Source: Elmis aenea
Taxonomy: Eukaryota > Arthropoda > Insecta > Coleoptera > Elmidae
NCBI GenBank assembly: GCA_947652605.1
Contig: OX393580.1
Location: 18,000,159-18,064,158 of the forward strand
DNA length: 64,000 bases
Reading direction: 5' to 3'
The position numbers and the translations under genes were made by a program. Under the pieces are notes generated by a model that was given only the letters and a program-made list of their open reading frames with translations, did not search any database and had not been told where the DNA came from. Below are positions 21,907 to 33,230 of this stretch, one piece after another; position 1 is the first letter of the stretch; each line of letters starts with the position of its first letter.

Positions 21907-24185
21907 CAGGGTGAGTCACGACGGACGCGTCGGAGTTTTATGGCAAAACGCTTTATATTTTCCAATTTCTGTCGCTGTTAGATTATGTAAGTCAATAAGG
22001 GCTACATTTTAAAAATATTTTCAAACATACAGGGTGCTCCAAAAAAGTGTGGCATATCAAAGTTATACTTTTTCTTATGGAACACCCTGTATATTTTTAC
22101 ATTTTTGGATTCCTCTTTAAATTTAATTAAAAAAATGTATAAGGTCATATGGGTCTAAAGTCAACCGTTCTCGTGAAAATCGCATTTTCATGAAAATACA
22201 GTATTTTCAAAAATTTTCAACATTTAAAAACTTTGAGAAGTCTGAAGAAATTCGCTTGGAGTTAAGATTGACAATAGATTATGTAACACTTTGCACCACC
22301 TACATTTTTAAAATATTATACAGGGCGTTTTTTACGCTTGGTCAAACTTGTGAAACTTTAAACATCGATAACTCATTTTTTTTAAATACAACCCCTTATA
22401 TTTTTTTACACCGTCTTATAGAAAATTTAATTCTCTTTCGAAAACATTAATACTGTTTTATACCTAAAATTGATATTTTCTGAGATATCGCGATTTTATT
22501 GTTAATTATTAGGTCAAAGTAATATTTTCGAGTAGGCTATGAAGGTAGACAGCGGTAATTTGAAACAATTGAAAGAAAGAACAAGAAAGGTTTAGTTTTA
22601 TCTTTTGCCTACGCATTTTTGACATTTTTTTATAATGAAGAGCAATCTCACGTTTAAATCGAGATTTCTTAAAATTATTTATGCATTTATTTATTGGACC
22701 ATTGGATGATTACTAAATCCTATAAACCATTTTTTTGTATGTTTATAATACGACACTCTGTTCTACCAAAATGTCTGCTTAAATTCTGGTTCCACGCATT
22801 TTGCAAACATTGTGTTTTATACAGTGTGCACAATGTTTAATATAAGTAAGTGTTTATGGTGTGTTAACTAAAATATAAATACAGAAAATATTTCAAATTG
22901 GGAACGTAGTAACTTTAATTGAACATTTATAAAAATATTTCTAGTGATGACTAAAATGTAATAATAATTCAAAAACAAAATTTAACAGCCGATTACAATA
23001 AATGTTCAACATGACGACCATCCTCTTGAATACACATTGTGATCCTCTTTTCAAGTGAACGCCTTACATTACGCAACATATTAGGAGTGATTGTCTCAAA
23101 AGTTTTTGAATTATTATTACATACATTTTAGTTATCACTGGAGATATTTTTATAAATGTACAATTAAAGTTACTACGGTCCCAATTTGAAATATTTTCTG
23201 TGTATTTATATTTTAGTTAAGACACCATAAACACTTACCTTCATTAAACATTGTGCACACTGTATAAAACACAATGTTTGCAAAATGCGTGGAACCAGAA
23301 CTTAAGCAAAGACATTTTGGTAGAACCGAGTGTCGTATTATAAACATACAAAAAAATAGTTTATATGATTTACTAATCATCTTATCATACTAGTCCAATA
23401 AATAAATGCATAAATAATTGTAAGAAATCTCGATTTACACGTGAGATTCCTCTTCACTATAAAAAAATGTAAGAAATGCGTAGGCAAAAGATAAAACTAA
23501 ACCTTTCTTGTTTTTTCGTTCAATTGTTTCAAATTACCGCTGTCTACCTTCGTAGCCTACTCGAAAATATTACATTACCCTAATAATTAACAATAAAATC
23601 GCGATATCTCGGAAAATATCAATTTTAGGTATAAAACAGTATGAATGTTTTCGAAAGAGAATTAAATTTTCTATAAGACGGTGTAAAAAAATATAAGGGG
23701 TTGTATTTAAAAAAAATTAGTTATCGATGTTTAAAGTTTCACAAGTTTGACCAAGCGTAAAAAACGCCCTGTATAATATTTTAAAAATGTAGGTGGTGCA
23801 AAGTGTTACATAATCTATTGTCAATCTTATCTCCAAGCGAATTTCTTCAGACTTCTCAAAGTTTTTAAATGTTGAAAATTTTTGAAAATACTGTATTTTC
23901 ATGAAAATGCGATTTTCACGAGAACGGTCGACTTTAGACCCATATGACCTTTTACATTTTTTTAATTAAATTTAAAGAGGAATCCAAAAATGCAAAAATA
24001 TACAGGGTGTTCCATAAGAAAAAGTATAACTTTGATATGCCACTCTTTTTTGGAGCACCCTGTATGTTTGAAAATATTTTTAAAATGTAGCCCTTATTGA
24101 CTTACATAATCTAACAGCGACAGAAATTGGAAAATATAAAGCGTTTCGCCATAAAACTCCGACGCGTCCGTCGTGACTCACCCTG
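21907..24185. mobile_element. Large ITm-derived foldback with 1-kb arms
   Basis: The ends are CAGGGTGAGTCACGACGGAC (21907) and its inverse (to 24185), with TA on both sides. The arms run about 1 kb each and are mirror images, so the same peptide can be read from both strands (22190 plus, 23902 minus); this is an effect of the palindrome and not coding. Each arm contains a pair of further ends, TACAGGGTGCTCC and GGAACACCCTGTA. The centre (22993-23094) holds the last codons of an ITm transposase on the minus strand. It is probably a rearranged autonomous element in which two copies of one end surround a transposase stub. Confidence 0.88.
22993..23094 (-). pseudogene. ITm transposase C-terminal tail
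   Basis: The minus strand reads TITPNMLRNVRRSLEKRITM and continues CIQEDGRHVEHLL before a TAA at 22993. This is the conserved end of insect IS630/Tc1/mariner transposases, whose last residues are usually a GGHFEHLL-like block. Nothing upstream of the tail is preserved. It sits at the axis of the 21907-24185 palindrome. Confidence 0.75.
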
Positions 24186-24187
24186 TA

Positions 24188-25014
24188 TACGTACCAGTTT
24201 TTTAAAAAAATCGTTCGAGTTTTTGAAACTCGAATCGTTTTTGATGCAATAAATAAACTAAATATTGCTAGTAATATTTCAGTGGTTTAAATCACCTGCA
24301 ACGAAAATAAATATGTGCTATGGACTAGTGACACGCAATTCCTCATCAGTTCTGATGAATATGTCGGCGTTACATGATCGGATTGATGTATTTTCAAACA
24401 AATAAATAGTTTGGCTTCAAATTGAAACCGGTCACACGTGTTTAAAAATGTAGTTCATGATTTAATTTAATGGAATCTTTTAACATTACGTTTTTAGTTG
24501 AAACATACGCAAACAGATAAATCGATTTTGAAACAAGAATAGTGTGAATATTCTTTTATTTTTAAATTTAAATAATAAATAAATCTATTACCAAAACGTT
24601 TGATATTTTTGGAAATTTTTAGAAATATCAGAAATTTAGAATACAGGATGATGATTAAAACTATAATAATAGGGATGTGTATAAATTTCCTGGCACTTGG
24701 ACAGAAAATTTAAACGCGAGTTGTATATTTAACTAACCCAAGTATTAACATCAAAAATATTTAAGGGCTTTTAATTTCCACTGATGTGGAAGTTTTGGGA
24801 ATCCAAAGAGGGGAAGATAATATTGATTCGGTTTAATGAACCTACACATTAATTACTTCAGCCATTATGACGATAATTTCTCCGTTAGTCGCCTAAATAT
24901 ATCGCCATTTAGTTATCAAAACATCAAGTCACCAAAATAATTAAACTTCTGTTGTCCCTTTCCTTTTGATTACATTTACGATATGTTTAAATAATAGTAT
25001 ATTACATTACAAGA
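24188..25014. other. Non-coding stretch
   Basis: AT-rich sequence without gene, splice pair or inverted repeat that I can support. Confidence 0.45.
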
Positions 25015-25395
25015 GTTGAAAGAAATAAAACGCACGAGTGGAAAAGTTGTGGCGTAATTGCTTTCCAACTCGTGTTATGTAGCTTACTTTTTCTACGATC
25101 ACATAGTACCTACGATTTTAACGGTTTTTTGATTAATAAACACATGTAATTACGTTGTCTTGTCAATTTTGATGTAAACTACTTTGATATTTCCAGACAA
25201 GTGTGCATTTTGCTTACCGTGCGTTATAACTCACTTACTAGGCATGCAGGAAGTGTATATTGATCATTTCATTAAAAAACGAAGCTTTTTGCTTACGTTG
25301 CGTAAGGACCCACTTACTATGCATGCAGGTTGTACATTAAGAGTCATTTACATTAGTGATCGCAGAAAAAACAATTTTAAATGCTGTAATGAATA
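25015..25395 (-). repeat. Dispersed repeat, copy 1
   Basis: This segment is the reverse complement of a repeat seen at about 39195-39255 plus 41410-41690. Shared blocks include GTGCGTTATAACTCACTTAC, AATTACGTTGTCTTGTCAAT and AAGAGTCATTTACATTAGTG. Within it, GTGCATTTTGCTTACCGTGC recurs in altered form about 80 bp later, so the repeat is itself made of two related units. No coding frame. Confidence 0.7.
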
Positions 25396-25849
25396 AATTC
25401 TATGAAACAGTAAAGGCTACATTTTTAATACTGTTTAAATATAATAAATTTAATGGTTTTATCAATTGTTTATTTTGTCATGACACTTAATAGCCAGCTC
25501 TTTTTTTTCACAAATATTTTATAGCCATCAACTTTGAAAGTTCTTTTACCTTGTTATTGTCGAATTCTTTGTTTTGTTTCTTTTATAACGCAATAGACAC
25601 CTTGTTTGTCTCACCACCGGAATTTTTATCAGTTGAGCCTTTTGTGGAACTATTCCCTGCGCAATAAATCAAAATTTAACGTCTGCTACGGTCAGTGTTT
25701 TACTACGGCACCTAAAGAACCCAGACAAGTCACTAGAAAAATACTAATATTGTATTTAATAATATTACAAACGATAGTTCTAAGTAAATAACTTTAGTTG
25801 TTAGTTGACGAAACAAAAGTTATTTATACGCTGTCTAAGTTTAATCTAC

Positions 25850-26420
25850 CAGTTTATTTAGAATATTCAAAATATTTTTTACAACGAATCAAAATTTTGC
25901 AAGTGCACTGGAACTTTTTTTGTCAGAAATTCAAAAAAAAATTGCTTTATTGTTTGTTAATATGATAAGCAGTACTTAAGCAATCCATAATGACTAACAG
26001 TTTATTCAAAAAACGTTTAGAAATATTTTTTACAGCTTATCAAAGTTTCTCAAAATTTCTAAGTGTTCCTTTGGAACTTAAGTTGCCAAAATTCAAAAAA
26101 ATATATATTATTGGCTATTTAGTATGAAGGAATGTAAAACAACACTTAAGTAATTCGTAACGTTTATGACTTTATTCAAAAAGCGATTAGCAATATCTTA
26201 TTAAGCTTGTCAAACTTTTTAAAATTTTCGAACCTTGGAACTTTTTTTGTCAAAGACTCAAAACAACACACCTAAGCAATTTATAACGACTACCACTTTA
26301 TTCAGAAAACAATCAAAAATATTTTTTACAACCCATCAAAATTTTCAAAAATTTTCATTTACCCTTGAAACTTTGGTGATGGAGAATTTAAAAACAATAT
26401 TTTAGACTGTATTGTTCGTA
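25850..26420 (+). repeat. Diverged tandem repeat, four units
   Basis: Four related units begin near 25853, 26002, 26171 and 26299, so the period varies between about 130 and 170 bp. Each has TTTATTCA followed by AATATTTTTTACA, then ATCAAA-TTT, AAATTT and TTGGAACTTTTTTT, then an A-rich tract and CTTAAG-AAT. Units have diverged strongly with small indels. It looks like an old local satellite or segmental tandem duplication with no coding role. Confidence 0.6.
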
Positions 26421-27169
26421 AATACGTTAATATATTCAAGAAAAAAATGGACACTCATGTTTGTTCACCAATTGTTTCATTTTAATCTATAAAATCTAAA
26501 CGAATCAGGCGGAAGAGGTGCCGGAATATACAACTCTAATGCGAAGTGAAGCATCAGGACTGTAATAGCCACTCCTTCAAGCCATCTTCTATTCAGTCCC
26601 CAATTCTCAGTTTACACCACTGCTTTTGAAGCTTTTAAGCTTGCTCCGCACAGAAATCATAGAATAGAATATTTTGTTCATAAAACTCCTTTCAGATTTA
26701 AATTTAGATTGTCCTCTAAAGGATGCCTACACCATTTCATTCAAACGAAAATAAATATGCGATGTTCCAGCGTAAAATTCTTTACTAGTCTAATGGTGTA
26801 TGCAACCCTATCACTGCATAAACAAAAGAACTTTAAAACAATAGACTTTTGAGTCTTTTAACAACATCTATTAAAACAGCTTGTGTACAGTCAGTTGTTT
26901 TAGGTAACGAGCTTACTTATACTCAAAATTTGTTAACAAACTTTACCTTTTCAAAAATAATCTTTTATCAAAAAAGTTTACAGCAATTATTATGCACAAG
27001 TTTAACAATAACTACACACAGTGTCTTGGTAGAAATCTGCGTAATATCAAAGGTGTGTAAATGAAGCGATTTTTCCTTATTTCAACATAATTTTTATTTT
27101 CTACTTCAATCAACAGCTGTTGATATGAGCAACGCTTTTTATACAAGCTGCGTGTTGGATCGGTATACA
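26421..27169. other. Non-coding stretch
   Basis: No gene claimed. A GC-richer patch near 26500-26640 has a weak resemblance to a retrotransposon RNase H region, treated under rejected items. Confidence 0.4.
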
Positions 27170-27772
27170 TACAGGGTGATGGAAATTCGATTTTAAGCAT
27201 GGGGATCTCGCTTATTATAATAGCTAGAGTATAGGTTTAAATATGGCAAAGTTACTAAATTACGTGCTCAATAATAATCTGAAGAGAAATTGGAAATATT
27301 TCAAACGGTATTTGAGAAAATTAGGAAAAACTGAAAATTACGATTTTTGAAAATCGTCCATAACTCCTTTGGAGTATGAAATATTTCAAATGTGTTAAAA
27401 CATTGCCCAAGCAACTTTTTAAGTCGAATCGGATGGTGGTCACAAATTTTTCTTAGATCGATTCGTTTTTGTTTTATGACAACCAACTTTGTTTTTTTTA
27501 TGGGCGCAATTTTTGCTATTTACATAATCAAACAGCATTTATTTTTTTGAATTCATCGATGTATCACACATGGTATTATACTTCTTTATTCATTGTCAAA
27601 TTTAAAAAAAAAGAGTTTTAAACAATAACCATCATAAATCAGGTTGGCCGGTCGTTGTAATTTGTGTTGTTTCCACGACAACCAATCAAGAATCTAAAAG
27701 TTTTAGAAGCCTATTACTTGTCACATTAATTAATTCGTATAAACTAACTTTATTAACGAAGAAAAACGCGAC

Positions 27773-27955
27773 ATGCTGCGAATTTTTTATTCATTGGATA
27801 GGAATTCTATATTATCAAGTCAACGATATGCAGAAACATATCCAGAAGGAAAACAACCCTCGCACACATATTGTTGTACGTTGGACATGAAACTTAGAGA
27901 AATATGGGGCTTTTGCCAAACCCAGAAGATAATATGGCAGAAAGGTTTCGGATGA
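27773..27955 (+). pseudogene. ITm transposase N-terminal stub
   Basis: From the ATG at 27773 the frame reads MLRIFYSLDRNSILSSQRYA, then ETYPEGKQPSHTY. This matches the first helix region of insect ITm transposases, where an Arg-Asn/Ala-rich helix is followed by a Y-x-E-x-F/Y-P-x-R/K block. The downstream reading MKLREIWGFCQTQKI corresponds to the usual LRETGSF-type motif, with substitutions. It then runs into the inverted arm. It is not the same sequence as the N-terminus at 10318, so it derives from a related lineage. Confidence 0.7.
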
Positions 27956-29015
27956 AAGTAAAAAAAACATTTTTATTACAAATAGATCCGCAACACACTA
28001 TTTTTTTACGTTTGACAGAAACTGAAGTAAATTTGTTTTAAACGTGATAAAATATAACAAAACTCAAAAGAACGGTATAAAAAAACCGCAGCATATCGCT
28101 GTTTTCTTTGTTAATTAAGTTCATTTTTACGAATTTATTAATGTGACAAGTAATAGGCTTTCAAAACTTTCAGTTTGTTGATTGGTTGTCATGGGAACAA
28201 CATAAACTACAATGACCGGCCTACCTGATTTATCGTGGTTGTTGTTTAAAACGCATTTTTTCAAATTTTACATTAAATAAATAAGTAAAATACCATGTGT
28301 GACACATCAATGAATTCAGAGAAATAAATGCTTTTTGATTATGTAAATAGCGAAAATTGCGCTTTTAAGAAAAAACAAAGTTGGTTGTCATAAAACAAAA
28401 ACGAATCGATCTAGGAAAAATTTGTGACCACCATCCGATTCGTCTTAAAAAGTTGCTTGGGCAATGTTTTTTCACATTTGAAATATTTCATACTCCAAAG
28501 GCGTTATAGACGATTTTCAAAAATCGTATTTCCCGATTTTTCCTAATTTTCTCAGATACCGTTTGAGATACTTCCAACTTCTCTTCAGATTATTATTGAG
28601 TACAAAGTTTAGCAACTTTGCCAAATTTAAACCTACACTCTAGCTCAGGCGTTCCCAAACTGTGGTACGCGTACCGGTCCCGATACGCGAATGTCAAGCT
28701 ACAGGTACGCGATAAGTAAATGATTTTTTTTTTTTTTAAATAGCATCTATGTTATGTGCAAGCTGCCTTAAGGCATTTAGCAACTTTTATGACATTGACA
28801 TTGGCTGAAATAATAATGGAAACAATATTTTGTATAAAATAATATTTTTTTTTAATACAATACATCGCCAAAGCCGAGCGATTGTTTTTTTTTCAATCCG
28901 ATTACTTTCTCTTTTTACGGTAACAATGTGACATAAAATCAGTCATAAACACACATAAAAACAGTCATAAAATCACATGTGTGTAGAAGAACAAGAAATA
29001 GACTTGTAGACACCT

Positions 29016-29797
29016 AAAGGGCGAGGCATCACGTATGACACCCCCACTTATTTTGTTATTGGAAAGAATTATCAAAAAAAATTTAAATAAAAGTTGTCTG
29101 ATACAATATTTCCCAAAATATTATCATGTCAAATTTTTGTTTTTTTAGGAGTTACGGCACCATATTTGTTTCTTTTAAACGGCACCATACATATTTTTTT
29201 ATACGGTTTAAAAGACATTTTCTTTCTCTTTTCAACGCACAAAACATTTATACCCTTACATAACAAAATTTTTAAGAAAATCGCAAAAGAACAATTTTGT
29301 TTTAAAAGCGTACGGTATTAATTAATTTACATTAGTACCTAGGCTTTAAAAATGATACAAAACGGTAAAAAATGTAATGCAGTAGTTTTGTGTTAACCGT
29401 TGTAACCTAATTAACTTTTTTTTTTAAATCTTTTGTCATTTTGTATCATTTTCAAAGCCTACTAATGTAAATTAATTAATACCGTACGCCTTTAAAACAA
29501 AATTGTTGTTTTGCGATTTCCTTAAAAATTTTCTTATTTAAGGGTATAAAAGTTTTAGTGCGTTGAAAGGAGAAAGAAAATGTCTTTCAAACCGTATAAA
29601 AAAATATGTATGGTGCCATTAAAAAAAAAAAACAAATTTGGTGCCGTAACTCCTAAAAAAACAGAAGAAAACAAAAGTTTGACATGACAATATTTTGGGA
29701 AATATTGTATCAAACAACTTTTGCTTGAAACTTTTTTTGATAATTCTTTCCAATAACAAAATAAGTGGGGGTGTCATAAGTGATGCCTTACCCTGTA
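29016..29797. mobile_element. Foldback MITE within the hAT element
   Basis: The arms mirror each other: GAGGCATCACGTATGACACC on the left and the inverse of GGTGTCATAAGTGATGCC on the right, followed by TTACCCTGTA. The pairing continues through CCCCCACTTATTTTGTTATT and through ATCGCAAAA / TTTTGCGAT blocks to the centre near 29400. The left terminus has lost its CAGGG. Open stretches on either strand here are mirror images of each other and are not coding. Confidence 0.75.
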
Positions 29798-29961
29798 TGT
29801 ACATTTAAAATAATTATCTGCTTATATGGGATGATCGAAAATGATTAATGCCCGCTTATTTCAGGCCGAAAATAAAATAACCAAGTTTATGTTGGTATCC
29901 CAGGATTTTATTACAATTGTGCATATAGCACATTGCATTCATTCTATGTTTCCAAAATATT

Positions 29962-31603
29962 TAGGGGAAGCTGTTGTACCAAGGGACTCTCATGTACCTA
30001 GGGACAGCGGCCATAACTTAAACAAAACTCAAAATTTGAAGCTGGCGCTCTAATCATATGTCGGTATTACAGTTCTTTACTTCCTATATTGAATACGATA
30101 CCTTCCGGAAACGTTAAAGGAAGGTATCAACATTTGAAGTTTTTCTCAGTAGTAAAGTAAAATTCGTCCGTGCAACATCGTGTACATTGGCGCATTTATA
30201 GCCCATTCGAAGAATTGGTTTACGGTATGTGTTATTAGTTTGTTATGTTAAGTTTCAACAACAGCTTGCAAATGGCGAAGATTCTTGACCCATCCTGTAT
30301 AATTTTTTTTTTGTAGAAATTGTTGCTTGTTGTACGTAGGGACAATGTAGCTGTTGTACCTAGGGACGTTGTTGTCTAATGGATTCATTTTTGACGAAGA
30401 CGCAGAAGTTTTTGCTATCCTTGAGGAAGACATAGTCTTCAAGCTTCCTCCTCCCGTGCCCACTGGAGGCACAAGTAGGAGCAAGAATGACGTGAAATTT
30501 CCGGTAGAAATTGGCGGATATTGTTTGGGTTGAAGAGAAGTTGACAAGTCTTTAGTTACATGTTTCTAATTTTTTATGGCAGAGTTATATTTTATTTTTT
30601 GTTTTTTGTATTTTGAATTTGTTTATTAATATATTATTTACACGACCAAGCGTAAAATCAAAGTTGTTACCCTCATTTTCGATCCTATATTTTTATTGTA
30701 GCCCTATGTCCCTAGGTACACCCTGACATGTCCCTAGGCTAGGGCTGCCATAAATGTCGCTAACCCGACAGGGACATTTGGGCCGAAGGAGTGGGGGGGG
30801 GGGTCGGTAAACATTTATGAATTACGATATAATTTGGTTTTGCGTCTTGTGCGAACAAATGTAAATAAAATTACAGTGGTGCCTCATACTTCGAATTTAA
30901 TTATTTTCATAAGGCCGTTCAAGTTAAATGAAAACAGAAAAACGATATATATAAAATCAAAATACTGTATAATAAAATTAAAATTGCATTTCTTCATCTT
31001 GTTGAGCGTTACGTGTGTTACGTGTGTTCACAGCAAGAGACAACTTGAGCGCACAACAGATGGCGTTTACACAGTCACTTTAAATTTAAAATAAAATATA
31101 GTCACTCGCAGTGTCTGCGTTGTTAGCGAGAAATGCAATGGGAGGGGGAAGTGCGGTACATTAGTCACGACAATTCAGCGACTTTCTTTTTAAGCTAGCC
31201 AGCTAGCGGCAGTGAGCACGAACTAGACATTATTTTAGTCGATTTGAGCGCTAACGGTTTTTCGCTTATTATTTTTTAAAATCGTCAACAAACCGGGACA
31301 TTTGATTTGTTCACCGGGACAGCGGGACAAAATTCCGCAAACCGCGACATGTCCCGGTGAACCGGGACGTATGGCAGCCCTACCCTAGGCTGAACACCAT
31401 GTTGTACCTAGAGACAGTAAACAACACTAGTGTAAATATTTTTTTTATGACGAACTATTAGAATAATGTCTAAAATAACTAGGCCATATTATTTGCAAGG
31501 CATGTTTTACTACGTGGACAAAAAATAAGTTCGTTATCCTCAACAACAAAATTTTAAAAAAATAAAGTTTGAAATTTATCCCTAGGCTGAACAGCTTCCC
31601 CTA
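29962..31603. mobile_element. TA-flanked GGGGA element with reiterated CCTAGGGAC motif
   Basis: Ends GGGGAAGCTGTT on the left and its inverse on the right, each bordered by TA. About eight copies of a motif close to TGTACCTAGGGACA lie inside in both orientations (for example near 29975, 29993, 30340, 30355, 30709, 30730, 31405, 31580). The architecture matches that of 4042-5363: TA target, GGGGA start, and multiple inner copies of the subterminal motif. A 99-codon open stretch at 30248-30547 (minus) spans two of these motifs and is not a recognised protein. Interrupted by the hAT MITE 30740-31382, which landed in one of the CCTAGG motifs. Confidence 0.65.
30740..31382. mobile_element. hAT MITE with TAGGGCTGCCAT ends
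   Basis: Begins TAGGGCTGCCATAAATGTCG and ends with the inverse of TAGGGCTGCCATACGTCCC. Perfect 8-bp duplication CCCTAGGC at 30732-30739 and 31383-31390. Subterminal regions contain repeated CGGGACA-type blocks (GACAGGGACATTT on the left; CCGGGACATTTG, CACCGGGACAGCGGGAC on the right), plausible transposase-binding repeats. No coding capacity at 643 bp. Confidence 0.9.
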
Positions 31604-31877
31604 CCTAAAATTGTTGGAAATTTAGGAAAGTAGGATTAGTCTTTTTTTTTTGCTCGACAAAATTTTTGAGAGAGACAAGCGACAAAAAAAAGTCATCACT
31701 TGAGAATTTAGGACATTTTTTTAGAACTCGTTTTTCCAAAAATATTTACCTACTGGTACGCCACCATATTGTCTACTACATACCGGTACAACATCTTAAA
31801 AAGATTGGGAACCTCTGCTCTGGCTATTATAATAAGCGAGATCCCCATGCTTAAACTCGAATTTCAATCACCCTGTA

Positions 31878-33222
31878 TGATAAGGTAACTGACATTTTTT
31901 AAATTCACTGTAATCAAATGTCTGCGAAAAAAACACCAATGTTGTTGTTTTACTTCGGTGCGTAACCAAATACGACGAGGTACATACCGCGTGACTGGTG
32001 CTCTGAGGCCCTCTGAAAACCGACCCACGTTCCAGTCATTAATTATAATAATGCTTAAACATCCTACTTTCATATCTAAAGGTAAAACAGCAGTGGTAAA
32101 GAATTTAAACACAACTAATTAAAGATGAAAAAGAGAGCAAATACGAACTAACTTTAGGGTTTTTTACACGAAAAAAAATTATTTGCAGTACCTACATAAA
32201 ATCAGGTTCAATCAATAAATAAATGTAAATCAGTTATATTCAACAAAAAACGCGAAAATGTAGTTGCGAAATTACCGGAGCGGAAAATCCTGTAAATTTG
32301 TTGGTCTGAGAGAAATTCTATTTTTTTTTTGCATTTTATAATCCTTGTTCTTAAACCTTGTCGTCACAAACAAAAATAACGGCTTTTAAGTTGCTAACCA
32401 CCAACTAAAATACGATTTAGATGCTTAACATAAACAGCGCTGGTCTTGGTTTGCATCTGAACAATTTTCCGCTATAAACATAATCCTTAATATGTCTTTA
32501 ATGGGGTCAACGTTGGCTGTTCCAGGATCGCGACCAGCCTGCCTTGATCCAACTTACGCCTTCGCAATTGCATATGGCACAGAACTTTGCCTAGACGGTT
32601 CACATATCTCGATTTTACACATCTCGAATATACAAGAAGGCTTAGCAACTGCTTACAGGTCGAATTAATTTCTTGTTCATTGAAATTTCGCAGTAATTAA
32701 ATACATTAATAACGTCGTTCCCTAATTTTCAATGTTACACCGTCTGATGAAAGTTACTGTGGATGTGCAAAGTAATGAGGTGAAAAAGTGGTTTTTTACT
32801 TTCCTTTAGTTAAACAATAAGTTGTTTCATATAAGCTTATGATTGCAGGATCAAAATTATATGACTTTTGTTAAAGATTTTAGTTTCATCTAATGGTTTT
32901 TGTTTTGCTTTAAAATAAAGCTTTATAATTCCGTGTACGCTCATCGCATATAAATAACAGTAGCAGATATATCGAAAACTGAAAATCTAATCAACGTTCT
33001 GTAATGTTCTTGATCTTTCGCCTCGTGGTTCGATTTCGGTTCGTTCACATATGTAGCGAGTTTTGAACCAGACGAGAGCCAATATTATTTTTATTTATAT
33101 TTACACAGACGCTATTTCAAAGAATATCGTCAAATAGTAACAATGTCTTATTAATAAATGTTGAAGAGTAAGACAAATAACCTGGGGCCGAGTTCAGTTG
33201 ACTGTATGGAAGTGCAGCTATG
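31878..33222. other. Non-coding stretch
   Basis: No gene recognised. A slightly GC-richer patch near 32500-32660 has no known motif. Confidence 0.4.
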
Positions 33223-33230
33223 GTTTATAA

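Larger units (their letters stand above)
28646..31817. mobile_element. hAT element (CAG-GTTCCCAA ends), 8-bp duplication
   Basis: The left end is CAGGCGTTCCCAAACTGTGG and the right end, inverted, is CAGAGGTTCCCAATCTTTTT. The flanks are CTCTAGCT (28638-28645) and CTCTGGCT (31818-31825), an 8-bp duplication with one change. Both ends also share a TACCGGT block. No hAT transposase is recognisable. About 2.4 kb of the 3.2 kb is later insertions (29016-29797 and 29962-31603, the latter with 30740-31382 inside). The duplication matches the nnnTAnnn pattern of Buster-type hATs. Confidence 0.85.
27172..31875. mobile_element. ITm foldback, outermost of a five-element nest
   Basis: Ends CAGGGTGATGGAAATTCGAT at 27172 and the inverse to 31875, with TA on each side. 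The first and last 57 bp are near-identical to the ends of the 9551-11487 element. Unlike that element, both arms derive from its right end: the transposase tail region (see 11230-11430) appears inverted at 27240-27400 and upright at 28490-28640. The centre has an N-terminal transposase stub (27773-27955). So the element is a palindrome of about 1.47 kb before insertions. The hAT element 28646-31817 interrupts the right arm 58 bp from its end. Confidence 0.85.

Noticed and set aside
22190..23902. Same peptide (about 60 residues) readable on plus at 22190 and minus at 23902
   Set aside because: The two frames are the mirror arms of one foldback element. The peptide has no family match and is AT-driven.
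26490..26640. Possible retrotransposon RNase H fragment (ESGGRGAGIYN, FSVYTTAFEAF)
   Set aside because: Only two weak blocks match, with a stop between them and no catalytic Asp motif before the first. Too little to annotate.
30248..30547. 99-codon minus-strand frame with Pro- and Ser-rich sequence
   Set aside because: It spans repeated CCTAGGGAC motifs inside a transposon and has no homology I recognise.
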